From NCBI RefSeq assembly GCF_007971385.1, contig NZ_CP042434.1, positions 3,534,001 through 3,598,000 on the forward strand: a stretch of 64,000 nucleotides of DNA. Reading direction: 5' to 3'. A program made the position numbers and the translations under genes. Positions 34,915 through 45,953 of this stretch are shown in pieces. Source of the stretch: Arachidicoccus ginsenosidivorans (GTDB lineage Bacteria > Bacteroidota > Bacteroidia > Chitinophagales > Chitinophagaceae). Within the stretch, counting starts at the first letter, position 1; each line of letters begins with the position of its first letter. The notes beneath the pieces are model-generated. The model ran no database searches, was not told the DNA's origin, and saw only the letters and a program-made list of their open reading frames with translations.

Positions 34915-37900
34915 ATGAAAAGAATGCTTTTATTATTAGCCTTCAGCTGGATCTCTGTGCACTTATTTTCGCAAAAGATCACGGGATTGGTTACCAGCGA
35001 AACGGGAATCCCTTTACATGGTGTATCCGTTATCGCTAAAGATGCGAAAGGCATTAAATTGAGCGGGGCCGCCACAGATGCTCTGGGTGGTTTTGTACTT
35101 AAATTTTCCAAATCCCAAAAGCCTAAAACGATTACTTTTTCCATGACGGGGTATATCGTTGAAAATCGTCCAATTATAGATGGGCAAGATTCTATGCGCG
35201 TAACCTTAAAAGAGGATCAGAATTCCTTAAATGACGTTGTTGTGGTAGGTTATGGGACGGTTCAACGAAAAGATCTTACCGGTTCTGTTGTTTCAATAAG
35301 TGAGGAAGAACTTAAAGATTTACCCGCGACTTCGGCGTTACAGGCAATCCAGGGGCGCCTTGCCGGGGTGAATGTGACGGTAACAGAAGGTTCTCCAGAT
35401 GCTGCCATTAATGTCCGTGTCCGTGGTGGAGGCTCTATTACTCAGGACAATTCTCCCTTGTATATTGTGGACGGCTTCCAGGTGCCGAATATTAATGATA
35501 TTGCCCCTCAGGATATAAAGACCATTGATGTATTGAAAGATGCTGCCTCCACAGCCATTTACGGCGCACAAGGAGCCAACGGGGTTATATTAATTACGAC
35601 TAAATCAGGCTCCGCAGGTAAATCGAACATCACTTTTAATAATTATACAGCCCTGAGTCATGTATATCGTTTGACCGATGTATTGTCTCCCTATGAATTT
35701 GTTTACTATCAAAGAGAGCTCGATCCCAGCATGAGCCCAAATGCAGGTTTCTTTGGCTCTTATGGGAAATGGGATGATATAGATATCTATAAATCTAAAC
35801 CGGGCATTAACTGGCAAGATAGTTTGTTTGATCATACGGGTGTTCAGCAAAGCTATAATGTTGGTTTAAGCGGAGGGGATAAGTCTTTGACTTACAACCT
35901 TAATTATACGCATGATCAGGAAGATTTTATTATGCTGAACTCCACCTATAAACGAGATTATTTTAGTGGTAAACTCAGAAAAATTATCAGCCCCAGTTTA
36001 ACCTTTGATTTTAATACCAGAATGTATAATACGGTGATTACCGGACCAAGTGTCTCCAGCGGCAAAAAGTTACGTGACGCCGTTAAATACGCACCTGTTA
36101 GAAGTCTGACCGCTCCCGGCACTGGTGGTTTGGGCTCTGATGAAGATGCTACTTCGGCCGAGGCCCTGAGCGCTTTAAATGACCCAATTTATAATATCGT
36201 TAATGAATACCGTTATCAAAACCGTTTTAATTCTACATTTAATGCAGGAATCACCTGGAAAATAGCCAAAAATCTAAAATTCACTTCCAAAGGCTCCTAT
36301 GCCTTTGTGAAAGACTATACGGACAATATCTTTTTAAATAAACAGGAGAGTCCAGTGCCAATGGTGGGCAACCTGTGGCTAGAAGAAACGATTCAAAAGG
36401 ATATATGTGGTCTGTCAGTAATGTACTCGATTATCAATTGAATCTAAATGGAGGTAAACACAGAATCACCGCCATTGTTGGTCAGGAATTAAGCAGCAAA
36501 CAAACAAATGAGACGGCTTTGAGCTCTAAATTCTTTCCCATTGACTTTACGGCAGATGATGTACTGGCCATGTGGAATTATGGAACGCCCGATCCAACTT
36601 ATACGACGATAGGAGAGCCTTCCAGATTGTCCTCTTTTTTTAGCCGTATAAATTATATCTACAATGACAAGTATATTTTGACTTTGATTGGCCGCGCGGA
36701 TGGGAAAAATGTGTTTGCCCCCGGCCATCAGTGGGGCTTTTTCCCTGGAGTAGCCGGCGCATGGCGTTTGTCGGATGAAAGTTTTATGCATGCAACCAAA
36801 AATTGGCTCTCTGATGCAAAAGTGCGTTTGAGCTATGGAGATGTGGGTAATGCAAGAGTGGGTTCCTATTGGAGGCAGCAGTATAGCTTTATCTCACAGG
36901 CAAATCGATTAATTTACTTTGACGATAATGCGCAAAGCGCACTTAGAACTTCCAGTACCTTGAAAAATGAAAACCTGACATGGGAAAGTACGACTTCTGC
37001 TAATTTGGGACTGGACCTTGCCTTTTTGGATAATAAATTGACTTTCACCATGGACCTGTATAACAATACCACCAGAAATCTGATTTTAAATGTAGCGCTG
37101 CCCTCCAGCTCTGGTTATGTGACTCAATATCAAAATATAGGCAGCACGCGTAATCGTGGGTTGGAACTTAGCTTGAATGGCAATTTGGTAAATACCAAAG
37201 ATTTTAATTTGTCCGCCGCTTTTAATATCGCCTTCAACAGGAACAAAGTACTTGAATTGAATGGTGCAGATGAAATGATTGTCTCCTCTGGCTGGGGCGT
37301 AAATATCGGTTCAGATGATTACAGGGCTATTGTCGGCCAGCCAGTTGGTTTGATGTATGGCTACGTAAGTGACGGATTTTACACCTTTGATGACTTTGAT
37401 TATTCTGAGGCCTTAAAAAAGTGGGTAATTAAACCGGGTGTTGCGGACGCATCAAAGATATTAGACCGTTCAGGGAATTATTTTGGCCCGGGTCACATGA
37501 AATTTAAAAAGCTGCACCCCTCTGCAGATGGTGATAATTTTATCAATGCGGATGATGACAGAACAGTCATCGGTCATGCACAGCCCAAACACACAGGCGG
37601 GTTTTCTTTTAATGCCAGTTACAAGAGCTTTGATTTGACTGCCATGTTTAACTGGTCTTATGGCAATGATATTTATAATGCAGACCGCATTGACTACACA
37701 ACCTATGCACTTTCTAAAAGATACCAGAATATCAGTAGTTTAATGAGTCTTAAAAACAGGTTTACGACGATTGACCCCACTACTGGCGCCAATATTATGT
37801 TTGGTAATGACGCCAATCCGGAACTTTTCAGAGAATTAAATAAAAATGCGCGTATCTGGAGTCCCATGATGACCAATTCGTCTATCATATCTGATTGGGC

Positions 37901-38153
37901 TATTGAAGACGGATCTTTTCTCAGGTTGAGCAATGTTACATTAGGGTATACGTTGCCACAACGAATTTCTAAAAGGTTTTTGATGGAAAATCTAAGAGTT
38001 TACGTAGCCGGATATAATATTTTCGTATGGACACATTACACCGGACAGGACCCTGAGGTGAGCACCAGAAACAACCCCTTAACCCAAGGCGTAGATTATT
38101 CGGCATATCCAAAATCAAGAAAGATCATTTTTGGTCTGAATGTTAAATTTTAA
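34915..38153 (+). pseudogene. SusC/RagA-family TonB-dependent receptor (pectin PUL), frame broken by one base
   Basis: A complete SusC-like receptor of ~1079 aa if one base is restored. Order: signal peptide (MLLLLAFSWISVHLFSQ), carboxypeptidase-like domain (GLVTSETGIPLHGVSV), plug with DVVVVGYGTVQRKDLTGSV and STAIYGAQGANGVILITTK, then a 22-strand barrel ending in LNVKF. The frame breaks near 36366-36368: changing GGG to GGGG gives PMVGQPVARRNDSKGYMW, a natural continuation. As written, the halves are 34915-36441 and a downstream frame to 38153. It is followed by its SusD partner, so it should import pectic oligosaccharides. A sequencing error is the simplest explanation. Confidence 0.9.
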
Positions 38154-38253
38154 AACAACAAAAGCTTCATAGATTACCTGATTTATTACCAGCCTCTACT
38201 TGTAATTAAAAGGAATCAGGTTTAATAATTTAATGATCGAAAAATTAATAAAG

Positions 38254-40284
38254 ATGAAACAGATATTTTTCATAATTGCTGCGTTTTCGTTTTTTGGGCT
38301 ATTTTCCTGTAAAAAGTTCCTGGAAACCTCATCGCCTTCTTCATTAAGTCCGGAAACGGTTTTTAATTCTCCTTCCATGGCCAAGGCTGCTGTAATGGGA
38401 TTATATGGGAAGATGACCGATACTTATATATATGGCCAGAAACTGTCCGTCAACTGGCAGGGCGTTTCTGATATTGAATGTAACCGTGGATTTTCTGAGA
38501 CAGGGTATAATTCCACAAGTTCGGATGCTGGAGCAGGTAATTTCTATGGTAGTCAGTATAATTCTACAACACGCTGGTCAGGACTTTATGACTTTGCAGA
38601 AATTTCCACAGCGGCAGTTGACGGCATAAGAAATTCTCCGATTTTAGAAACCCAGGCTGCCAAAATGAAACCTTTATTGGGTGAAGCACTTGTTATGCGT
38701 GCATTAGCCTATTTTAACCTGGTGCGTTACTGGGGTGCGGTTCCTTTTAAAATGGAAGCCTCCAAGTCAGATTTATCCAATGTATATCTGGGCCGTACCA
38801 ATATTGATACGATTTACCATTATATCGTCAAAGATCTGCAACAGGCGGTTGACCTATTGCCATGGCTAGGTGCTAATGCGGACTATAATTCTGCCGAAAG
38901 AGTCACAAAAGGCTTTGCTATGGGGCTTTTAGCCAAAGTCAGTTTATTTGCTGGTGGATGGTCTTTACGAGATGGCAATTTATTTCCAGAATCAAAAGCG
39001 GAGCATAATGCAGATATTCCTGAACAAGGTAATTTTTATGTAGGCCGACCCACCAATTGGAAAGATTACTACCAGATCGCGGCTGATATTTGTGCGAAAA
39101 TGATTGCCTCGCCTGAGAACCCACACAAGCTAGATCCCAGCTATATTGATATCTGGAAAAGCGTATGTGGTCAACTTCCCAACCCGACCAACGAAAACTT
39201 ATTTGAGGTTGCATTTGGTATGGGGGATAATGGCGACATTGGCTCTTTGATGGGATATGTTGTAGCAGGCAATACCAAATATGGAACCAGAGGATTTGGT
39301 GGGACCTATGTGACTTCTACTGCCTATTATTTTTATTCCTTCGACAAGGCAGATACCAGAAGAGATGCGACGCTTTCCTGGTTTAATTACACTACGGATA
39401 ATAAAGAGGCCATGGGCTCCGATCCTTTGAACTTACCCTTTGCCAAATGGCGTATTTACTGGACAACCCCTGGATTTCAGGCACTGCAAAAGACGGCGAA
39501 CTCAAGAATTGCTACGGGGATTAATTGGATATTGATGCGGTATTCTGATGTTTTACTCATGTATGCTGAAGCAATGAATGCCCTAAAAGGCCCCGATGTC
39601 GCCAACGCAAATGCAGATGGTTTGACTGGCCGACAGGCGCTTGAAATGGTTCGTGCAAGAGCATTTGGCGCAGGATCACCTGAGATAACAAAATATGACC
39701 CCGACTTTTTTAAAGCCATCGTCAATGAAAGAGCCTGGGAATTTGGTTGTGAATCCATTCGTAAGCAAGATTTGATCCGATGGGGCCTGGCTTATGATAA
39801 AATTGAGGAAATGAAAAAGGCGCTTTGTTTGATGTTTGACGGTACTAAAGCTGTTAAAATCTTTGATAAGACTTACCAGCCGTCGGATTTTCCCAAAACA
39901 GTCTATTATAAATTTAAACCAGATGGCCAGTACATTGATCCAGAGTCGCCTAATTATTATAAGGAATTACCTGCGGATCCAGGGGCGCCCTGGAATCCGG
40001 TAAAATGGTTCCCACAGACCACCATGAAGCCAGAAAAAAATCCCAAGCCTACCGATAGCTATATTATGGATCCGATCCGGGTACTTACAGCAGCTACAGG
40101 TTTATATCCTTCCTATGATTATTCCGCCTTTCTCGGCACCCTGAAAAACGGTTCTGAGATCCAGGCTTCATTAGCAACTTATCAAATGGGGAATGGTGCT
40201 ATTTATTACAGGTATCCATATGCGGTTTATTACGAGGATATGTATGAGTCAAAAGGAGCGATTCAGAGTAGCTATGGCTATTAA
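38254..40284 (+). CDS. SusD/RagB-family lipoprotein (pectin PUL)
   Basis: Partner lipoprotein of the SusC at 34915. From ATG 38254 it has a lipoprotein signal ending GLFSC, then KKFLETSSPSSLSPETVF, as in SusD proteins. Typical body segments are EALVMRALAYFNLVRYWGAV, WILMRYSDVLLMYAEAMNAL and the C-terminal NERAWEFGCESIRKQDLIRWG. Length ~676 aa is at the long end for the family, because of a C-terminal extension after residue ~540. An in-frame ATG at 38233 adds seven residues; the later start gives a better signal peptide. Surface glycan binding is expected, with pectin fragments inferred from context. Confidence 0.94.
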   Translation: MKQIFFIIAAFSFFGLFSCKKFLETSSPSSLSPETVFNSPSMAKAAVMGLYGKMTDTYIYGQKLSVNWQGVSDIECNRGFSETGYNSTSSDAGAGNFYGSQYNSTTRWSGLYDFAEISTAAVDGIRNSPILETQAAKMKPLLGEALVMRALAYFNLVRYWGAVPFKMEASKSDLSNVYLGRTNIDTIYHYIVKDLQQAVDLLPWLGANADYNSAERVTKGFAMGLLAKVSLFAGGWSLRDGNLFPESKAEHNADIPEQGNFYVGRPTNWKDYYQIAADICAKMIASPENPHKLDPSYIDIWKSVCGQLPNPTNENLFEVAFGMGDNGDIGSLMGYVVAGNTKYGTRGFGGTYVTSTAYYFYSFDKADTRRDATLSWFNYTTDNKEAMGSDPLNLPFAKWRIYWTTPGFQALQKTANSRIATGINWILMRYSDVLLMYAEAMNALKGPDVANANADGLTGRQALEMVRARAFGAGSPEITKYDPDFFKAIVNERAWEFGCESIRKQDLIRWGLAYDKIEEMKKALCLMFDGTKAVKIFDKTYQPSDFPKTVYYKFKPDGQYIDPESPNYYKELPADPGAPWNPVKWFPQTTMKPEKNPKPTDSYIMDPIRVLTAATGLYPSYDYSAFLGTLKNGSEIQASLATYQMGNGAIYYRYPYAVYYEDMYESKGAIQSSYGY

Positions 40285-40386
40285 TTGGTTGTAATAAATA
40301 CAGGCAAACCGAATTAGTCAAGTAATGATTTCGGGCCAAAATAGCGTTTTAATTTTTGATGGGTTCCCCAAAATAAATATTTACAA

Positions 40387-41997
40387 ATGAAAAATATATT
40401 ATTAAAGTTATTGGCATTGATCATAGTGGCAGCTTTTGTAACAAGTTGCCAAAAAAAGGTAAACCGCTGGCCGGTTGATCCTTCACATGATCGTTTATTT
40501 AAACCCTTGGTTTTTGAAGTACAGTCAACAGCAGCAACCGCTGTGACCATTAATTATACCAGGTCTATTGGTGCGGATAAGTATGTCTTTGAGTTTAGTA
40601 AAGACAGTCTTGAATTTAAGGATATTGTGCGTACTGTGGAAATATTATCGGATACCTTAACGCCGTTTTCCGTTTCACCCACACCGACAAGAACAGCTTA
40701 TCATACTTTGTTTGAGGATTTGGATGGTACTTCGGGCTATTCTGTCAGAATGAAATGTGTGGATTCTGCGGGAAATGAATCTAAATATTCGATGCTTTAT
40801 TTTATGACGCCTGCCGAACAACTATTTGACAGGTCTGAACAGTCTACCAATCAAATTCAACTATTCTGGACGCCTACGGATAGAGTGACCCATATCACTG
40901 TCAGTGATCCGATTACGCTGTCCGAGATTAAAAAGGTGCCACTAACAGATGATGACAAAACCAAAGGAACGGCTGTTGTCACGGGCCTGAACCCCGGCAC
41001 TGCTTATAAAATCGATATTTTTAATAATGAGGTGCTTAGAGGGACAGAAAATTTGCATACGACCGGTTTAAAGGATGCAGTTATAGTGCCCGTTAGCCCC
41101 GGTGATGATATTAATGCACTTTTGGCCGATCAAGTGGTTAAAGGCAATCCGATTGTAACCTTATTATTTAAAGGAGGACTTAGCTATGATATTGGATCGG
41201 TTAAAGTGCCGACCGGACTTACCAGTCTGAGTTTTACCGGTGAAAAGGAGGTCTTTGGTGCAAATGCCATGGCATCCACCTTAAATTTGAGCGGAGTGGC
41301 ATTGGAAGGTAAAGTATTTGAGGACTTGATATTTGAAAAGGTGCGGCTTATTGGTGGAACAGGCGATTATCTGATTAATCAGGGAGATGATAATACACAG
41401 ATTGAGCGGTACGGATTTTCTAACTGTGATATTGAAAATTACAGGGGTGTTGTCCGGGTGCAAAATAAGGTGATTAAACTAGGGCAGATATCGCTGGAAA
41501 ACAGTCTTGTGCAAAATACAGGAGGCTATGGCGTGATCAATGTAGGGGGTAACAAGGTAACACTTGATTCTATTAAAGTTACAAATAATACCTTAATTGA
41601 TATGGGCGCCCAACTGATGGATGTACGTGCTATGGTGCCACTGATTGTTGTAAATAACAATACTATTTATAATCAAAATGCAGCGCTAACACAACTGATC
41701 CGGTTGGATAAAAATAATTTGCCTGGTGCTTTTACGGCAGAAAATAATATTATTTCCGGGACTAATGCTGGCGCGCCATTAAAAGCGTTTAGCCTGGACT
41801 TTGCCGGGTCTTTTGCCGGCAGTTACAGAACAACCGAGATGGATATCAGTCAGGATTTCCCAGAAATTACCTTGTTTCAAGGCAGTGCCAATGATTTATT
41901 TGTTAATCCCGCAGCAGGTGACTTCTCTATTATTCCGTTAAATGGATTTGGTGGTACTGGTAAGGCAGGAGATCCCAGGTGGTTTACTAAATTGTAA
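40387..41997 (+). CDS. DUF5123/DUF4957-like surface lipoprotein of the pectin PUL
   Basis: A 536-aa predicted surface lipoprotein (lipobox ending FVTSC). After two fibronectin-like segments (AVTINYTRSIGADKYVFEF; IQLFWTPTDRVTHITV) comes a right-handed beta-helix region with repeated N-rich turns (NTGGYGVINVGGN, VTNNTLIDMGAQLMDV, VVNNNTIYNQNAAL). It ends NPAAGDFSIIPLNGFGG and GDPRWF, the ending typical of DUF5123/DUF4957 proteins in pectin loci. No catalytic residues can be assigned, so it probably binds rather than cuts pectin. A relic of a homologue lies at 30706-30813. Confidence 0.82.
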   Translation: MKNILLKLLALIIVAAFVTSCQKKVNRWPVDPSHDRLFKPLVFEVQSTAATAVTINYTRSIGADKYVFEFSKDSLEFKDIVRTVEILSDTLTPFSVSPTPTRTAYHTLFEDLDGTSGYSVRMKCVDSAGNESKYSMLYFMTPAEQLFDRSEQSTNQIQLFWTPTDRVTHITVSDPITLSEIKKVPLTDDDKTKGTAVVTGLNPGTAYKIDIFNNEVLRGTENLHTTGLKDAVIVPVSPGDDINALLADQVVKGNPIVTLLFKGGLSYDIGSVKVPTGLTSLSFTGEKEVFGANAMASTLNLSGVALEGKVFEDLIFEKVRLIGGTGDYLINQGDDNTQIERYGFSNCDIENYRGVVRVQNKVIKLGQISLENSLVQNTGGYGVINVGGNKVTLDSIKVTNNTLIDMGAQLMDVRAMVPLIVVNNNTIYNQNAALTQLIRLDKNNLPGAFTAENNIISGTNAGAPLKAFSLDFAGSFAGSYRTTEMDISQDFPEITLFQGSANDLFVNPAAGDFSIIPLNGFGGTGKAGDPRWFTKL

Positions 41998-42168
41998 TCC
42001 AAAAATAAGGTTGAGCGTCCTGCTGGTGGGCGCTCCCTTGTACTTTTACATGATTTTTTTTAAAAATTTAATTGACAATTGACATCATAAAATATAACAC
42101 ATGAAAATCATTATATTAGCCATAAAAAACAAAAGGTCGTTTTTAAAAAACATAGCGGATATATCCTT

Positions 42169-43539
42169 GTGGCCCTGTGTTTTTCTATGCTGACTTCATT
42201 TGCCTGTAAAAAGACCAACTTGCTTTATCCTTTGGTAGATGAACCTATGCCCTCCATTATTGATAAACCAGATCCACCGGTTCAGACAAAACCAAGCCAT
42301 GACCCGACTTTTGCAACTAATTGGGGCGATACCATAAAAGTTCCTTCGATTGCGACAGGGGAATTTCTCATCACTGACTTTGGAGCATCAACCAGTAGCT
42401 CGGATAATGCAGGTGCCATTCAAAAAGCTATTGATGCAGCGGCAAAAGCAGGTGGTGGCAGCGTCATTATCCCGGCAGGAACCTTTATTTCTGGTCCCCT
42501 TCAGTTAAAAAGTAATATAGGACTCAAAATATCGGAAGGTGCTGTTTTAAAAGTCTTGGATTATACTTCTTATCCCGGCTCTGGGACTACTGCAAAAGTT
42601 GCGTCATTTTTGGATTTAAGCGGCACCACCAACGTACTGATAAGCGGTAAGGGGATAATTGATGGGCAAGGAGGCGACTGGTGGGCAGCTTTCAGGGCTA
42701 CTAAGCCGACAGGAGGCATCGGCAGACCGGCGATCATTAGTTTTGATGATGCAAGTATAATTGAGGTACAGGGAATCACCATACAAAATGCGCCCAATGG
42801 ACATATCAGTATTCATCGGGGTAATAAACATGTGACGATTGCGGGGGTGACGATCAATTCACCTGCAGATTCTCCCAACACAGATGGTATCGATGTATGG
42901 TCTCCTTTGGTGAATATTTTGGATTGCCATATCAGTTGTGGAGATGATAATATTGCCATGGACAATGAAACCCGTTATATGACCATAAAGAATTGTACTT
43001 TTGGTAGTGGACATGGCCTTTCCATCGGAAGTTATACCAGTGGCATTGATCATATTTATGTAAGCGACTGCGTGTTTGATCAAACAGACAATGGTGTACA
43101 CATTAAATCCAGCAGAGATCGTAGTGGCCTGGTCGAAGACTTAGTGTATGAAAACCTGACCATGACAGGCGTTAGTACCCCAATTAATATTTGTGAATAT
43201 TATCCGGACAATACCATTCCATCCTCGGGTAACGCTGACAAGGCTGAGCCAGTTACTGCCTCTACACCAACTTGGCAACACATTTTTCTGAAAAATATCA
43301 AGGCCACCGGGGCCGATAATGCCGGTCTTTTATGGGCAGTTCCTGAAATGCCTATAAAAGACATTGTTTTTGATAATGTGCAGATTGAGGCGAAAACAGG
43401 CATGAGGGCTAATTATTTGGGTGATTGTTTCTTTATTAATGGGTCCAGCATTAAAGTTGGCTCAGGCAAGGCGATTACCAGCGCCTACGGTTCCTCGATT
43501 ACTGGCATTGATCAAACGACGGGTACCCCAACGGAGTAA
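42169..43539 (+). CDS. Glycoside hydrolase family 28 lipoprotein; true start likely at 42101
   Basis: A GH28 beta-helix enzyme: ITDFGASTSSSDNAGAIQKA, NTDGIDVWS, CGDDNIAMDNE (catalytic Asp pair), GHGLSIGSYTSG and HIKSSRDRSG. The frame as written starts at a GTG in the middle of a signal peptide. Adding one A to the run at 42104-42107 connects ATG 42101 in frame, giving MKNHYISHKKQKVVFKK, a hydrophobic core and lipobox TSFAC (479 aa). So the real start is almost certainly 42101. It follows the DUF5123-like gene and precedes the esterase genes; it should act on galacturonan at the cell surface. Confidence 0.92.
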   Translation: MALCFSMLTSFACKKTNLLYPLVDEPMPSIIDKPDPPVQTKPSHDPTFATNWGDTIKVPSIATGEFLITDFGASTSSSDNAGAIQKAIDAAAKAGGGSVIIPAGTFISGPLQLKSNIGLKISEGAVLKVLDYTSYPGSGTTAKVASFLDLSGTTNVLISGKGIIDGQGGDWWAAFRATKPTGGIGRPAIISFDDASIIEVQGITIQNAPNGHISIHRGNKHVTIAGVTINSPADSPNTDGIDVWSPLVNILDCHISCGDDNIAMDNETRYMTIKNCTFGSGHGLSIGSYTSGIDHIYVSDCVFDQTDNGVHIKSSRDRSGLVEDLVYENLTMTGVSTPINICEYYPDNTIPSSGNADKAEPVTASTPTWQHIFLKNIKATGADNAGLLWAVPEMPIKDIVFDNVQIEAKTGMRANYLGDCFFINGSSIKVGSGKAITSAYGSSITGIDQTTGTPTE

Positions 43540-43597
43540 TTAGAATATTGTAGGACAGTTGGCATAATTTATTAGAATTAATTTTTTTTAATTAAAG

Positions 43598-44392
43598 GTG
43601 AATGATGAAAATAATAGACAACGACAGAGAGTTCTATTTGTAGGCGTATTGTTCCTTTTACTTTCCTTTACCCTATTAAAGAAGGACAAACCAACGATTT
43701 ATATTATAGGAGACTCCACGGTACAAAACAGTGATGGTAATGGCCAGAATGCCTATTGGGGTTGGGGAAGTCTGATATACCCTTATTTTGATACTTCAGC
43801 TATTTCCATTCGCAATCATGCCAAACCTGGAACAAGCACCCGGACGTTTATTTTGGATGGCAGGTGGGATAAAGTCATGAGCCAATTAAAAAAAGGAGAT
43901 TTTGTAATAATGCAATTTGGGCACAATGATCATGCAGGGGTAGACGATACGATAAAACAAAAGGGAACTTTGCTGGGGATTGGAGATTCGACCAGAGAAA
44001 TAATTAGTATTCGGACACATAAACCTGAAACCGTTCATACATATGGCTGGTATTTGAAAAAGCTAATACAAGAAACAAAGTCAAAAGGGGCCATTCCGAT
44101 TGTTTGTTCTCTAGTGCCGCGTAACAGGTGGCGAGATGGTCAGGTGGTGGTAGAGGCTAATTATCCTGATTGGGCCCGGTCAGTAGCAATATCAACAGGC
44201 GCCTATTATATCAATCTAAACCGGCTGATTGCGGGACACTGGGTGCGACTTGGGCGCGACAGCGTTAACCATTTTTTCCCAGGCGATGGCACTCATACCA
44301 ATTTACAGGGTGCAAAGCTGAACGCGGCCTGTGTTGTAGAAGGGATCAAAGGCTTACAAGATTGTCCGATTAAGCAGTATTTAAAACCTTAA
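43598..44392 (+). CDS. SGNH-type rhamnogalacturonan acetylesterase (CE12-like)
   Basis: A 264-aa exported esterase starting at GTG 43598. SGNH blocks are in order: IIGDSTVQ (catalytic Ser), NHAKPGTSTRTF, QFGHNDHAG (Asn), and DGTHTNLQGA with the Asp/His pair (DxxH). CE12 enzymes remove acetyl groups from rhamnogalacturonan I or homogalacturonan. A single hydrophobic segment (VLFVGVLFLLLSFTLL) exports or anchors it. It lies 58 bp after GH28 and 67 bp before the CE8 gene, so it is part of the same unit. Confidence 0.9.
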   Translation: MNDENNRQRQRVLFVGVLFLLLSFTLLKKDKPTIYIIGDSTVQNSDGNGQNAYWGWGSLIYPYFDTSAISIRNHAKPGTSTRTFILDGRWDKVMSQLKKGDFVIMQFGHNDHAGVDDTIKQKGTLLGIGDSTREIISIRTHKPETVHTYGWYLKKLIQETKSKGAIPIVCSLVPRNRWRDGQVVVEANYPDWARSVAISTGAYYINLNRLIAGHWVRLGRDSVNHFFPGDGTHTNLQGAKLNAACVVEGIKGLQDCPIKQYLKP

Positions 44393-44459
44393 AGGGATGT
44401 TTATTTTTAATAAACAGGTAAGGCTCCTTGGAAAAATAATTAATGTAGAAAAAAATTAT

Positions 44460-45803
44460 ATGAATATTAAGACAATTAAATCAGCCTGGATTTTATGTTT
44501 ACTGTTGATAGTCAGTTACCATGGCTATAGTAAAAAGAGTGAACAGTCTGTTTGGGATACACTACCACAAGCAAACAAGTTATATGATGCGGTTATTGAT
44601 ATAAATGGCAGCGGTGATTACAGAGAGTTGCAACAGGCAATTGACCATGCGCCGGCAAACAGGACAAAACCGTGGCGGATTTTTATCAAAAACGGGCGTT
44701 ATAATGGATTGGTAAGGATCCCGGAAAACAAGCCCTATATTTATCTAATTGGGCAGGATAAGCAGAAGGTAATTATTAGCTTTATGATTAACTGTGGTAA
44801 TCCAGACAATCCTAAAGATAATGGCAGGCAGTATGCTAAAGCTAATTTTCAGCAGGCAGAGTGCGCAGCAGTGGTGGTAGATGCTTCAGATTTTTACGCC
44901 GAGAATATTACATTTGAAAATGCATACGGGGTACAGTTTAAAAGTGGCCCTCAGGCACTTGCCATCAGAATCAATAAAGACCGGACTGCTTTTTATAATT
45001 GCAAATTCCGGTCCTTTCAGGATACCTGGAGAACCAGTACAAAGGCGGTAAATGACAGAACTTACGCAGATAGTTGCTGGGTAGAAGGCGCCGTGGATTA
45101 TTTTTATGGCGGAGGCAACGCTTATATTGAAAATACAACTTTTTATAATGTACGCGGTGGTTCTGTTATCGTTGCACCTAGTCAAAAAGCAGGTACCCAG
45201 TGGGGGTATGTATTTAATCATTGCATCATTGATGGTAATAAGGCCTCAGCTGATGGCCGCACTAAACTAGGTCGGCCATGGCACGATGAACCGATCGCTG
45301 TTTTTTTGAATACCATTATTAAAATACCTTTAGCTCCTGAAGGTTGGACAGATATGGGGCCGGCGGCGAAGTTGTTTGCGGAATACAATAGTCGGGACGC
45401 GGCAGGCATTCCTATTGATTTAAGTAAGCGAAGAACCTGGTATCAACAAAGCAAAGGTGAAGGTGGACAGCGAATTACAGGTTTGCAGGCCGTGCTCACC
45501 GAAAAACAAGCCGCAAATTATACTTATCAACATGTCATTAAGGGAAGTGATGGCTGGGATCCGGTCGCTTTTTTCAAAAAGCCCGCGGCGGTCGAAGGTT
45601 TAAAAAGGGCGGCCGGGGGACTTAAATGGCAGAAAAGTGCGGGGGCTACGGGGTATATTGTCTATAAAAATGGCCAGGTGATCAACTTTGCCAAAAAAAC
45701 TTTCTTGAAGCTGGACGCAAAGACCGCTGGTGATTATACCGTCAGTGGCGTAACAGGGAACGGTACTTTGGGTAATGTTTCTAATACGCTGTCGATCCAA
45801 TAG
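44460..45803 (+). CDS. Pectin methylesterase (CE8) with C-terminal fibronectin-like domain
   Basis: From ATG 44460 the protein is 447 aa with signal peptide (IKSAWILCLLLIVSYHGYS). CE8 landmarks: GSGDYRELQQAIDHAP, GPQALAIRI (oxyanion Gln), FRSFQDTWRT (acid/base Asp; usual QDTL), VDYFYGGGN (nucleophile Asp; usual VDFIFG) and LGRPWHDE (Arg, Trp). The last ~65 residues (LKWQKSAGATGYIVYKNGQ) look like a fibronectin-type module. It demethylates homogalacturonan so that polygalacturonases and lyases can act. The in-frame ATG at 44397 lacks a signal and was not used. Confidence 0.92.
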   Translation: MNIKTIKSAWILCLLLIVSYHGYSKKSEQSVWDTLPQANKLYDAVIDINGSGDYRELQQAIDHAPANRTKPWRIFIKNGRYNGLVRIPENKPYIYLIGQDKQKVIISFMINCGNPDNPKDNGRQYAKANFQQAECAAVVVDASDFYAENITFENAYGVQFKSGPQALAIRINKDRTAFYNCKFRSFQDTWRTSTKAVNDRTYADSCWVEGAVDYFYGGGNAYIENTTFYNVRGGSVIVAPSQKAGTQWGYVFNHCIIDGNKASADGRTKLGRPWHDEPIAVFLNTIIKIPLAPEGWTDMGPAAKLFAEYNSRDAAGIPIDLSKRRTWYQQSKGEGGQRITGLQAVLTEKQAANYTYQHVIKGSDGWDPVAFFKKPAAVEGLKRAAGGLKWQKSAGATGYIVYKNGQVINFAKKTFLKLDAKTAGDYTVSGVTGNGTLGNVSNTLSIQ

Positions 45804-45953
45804 AAGTGGCTATGGACGTTCCTTTTTTGAAGGTATTGCTGCTGATGCAATAATAATGAAGGCAATAACGGTGCATTTGAGGGTTGAATTAATGTCGATG
45901 AAATTGAAAGGAATGGTGATTATGAAAATGATTATGAAAAAAATTAAATTGTA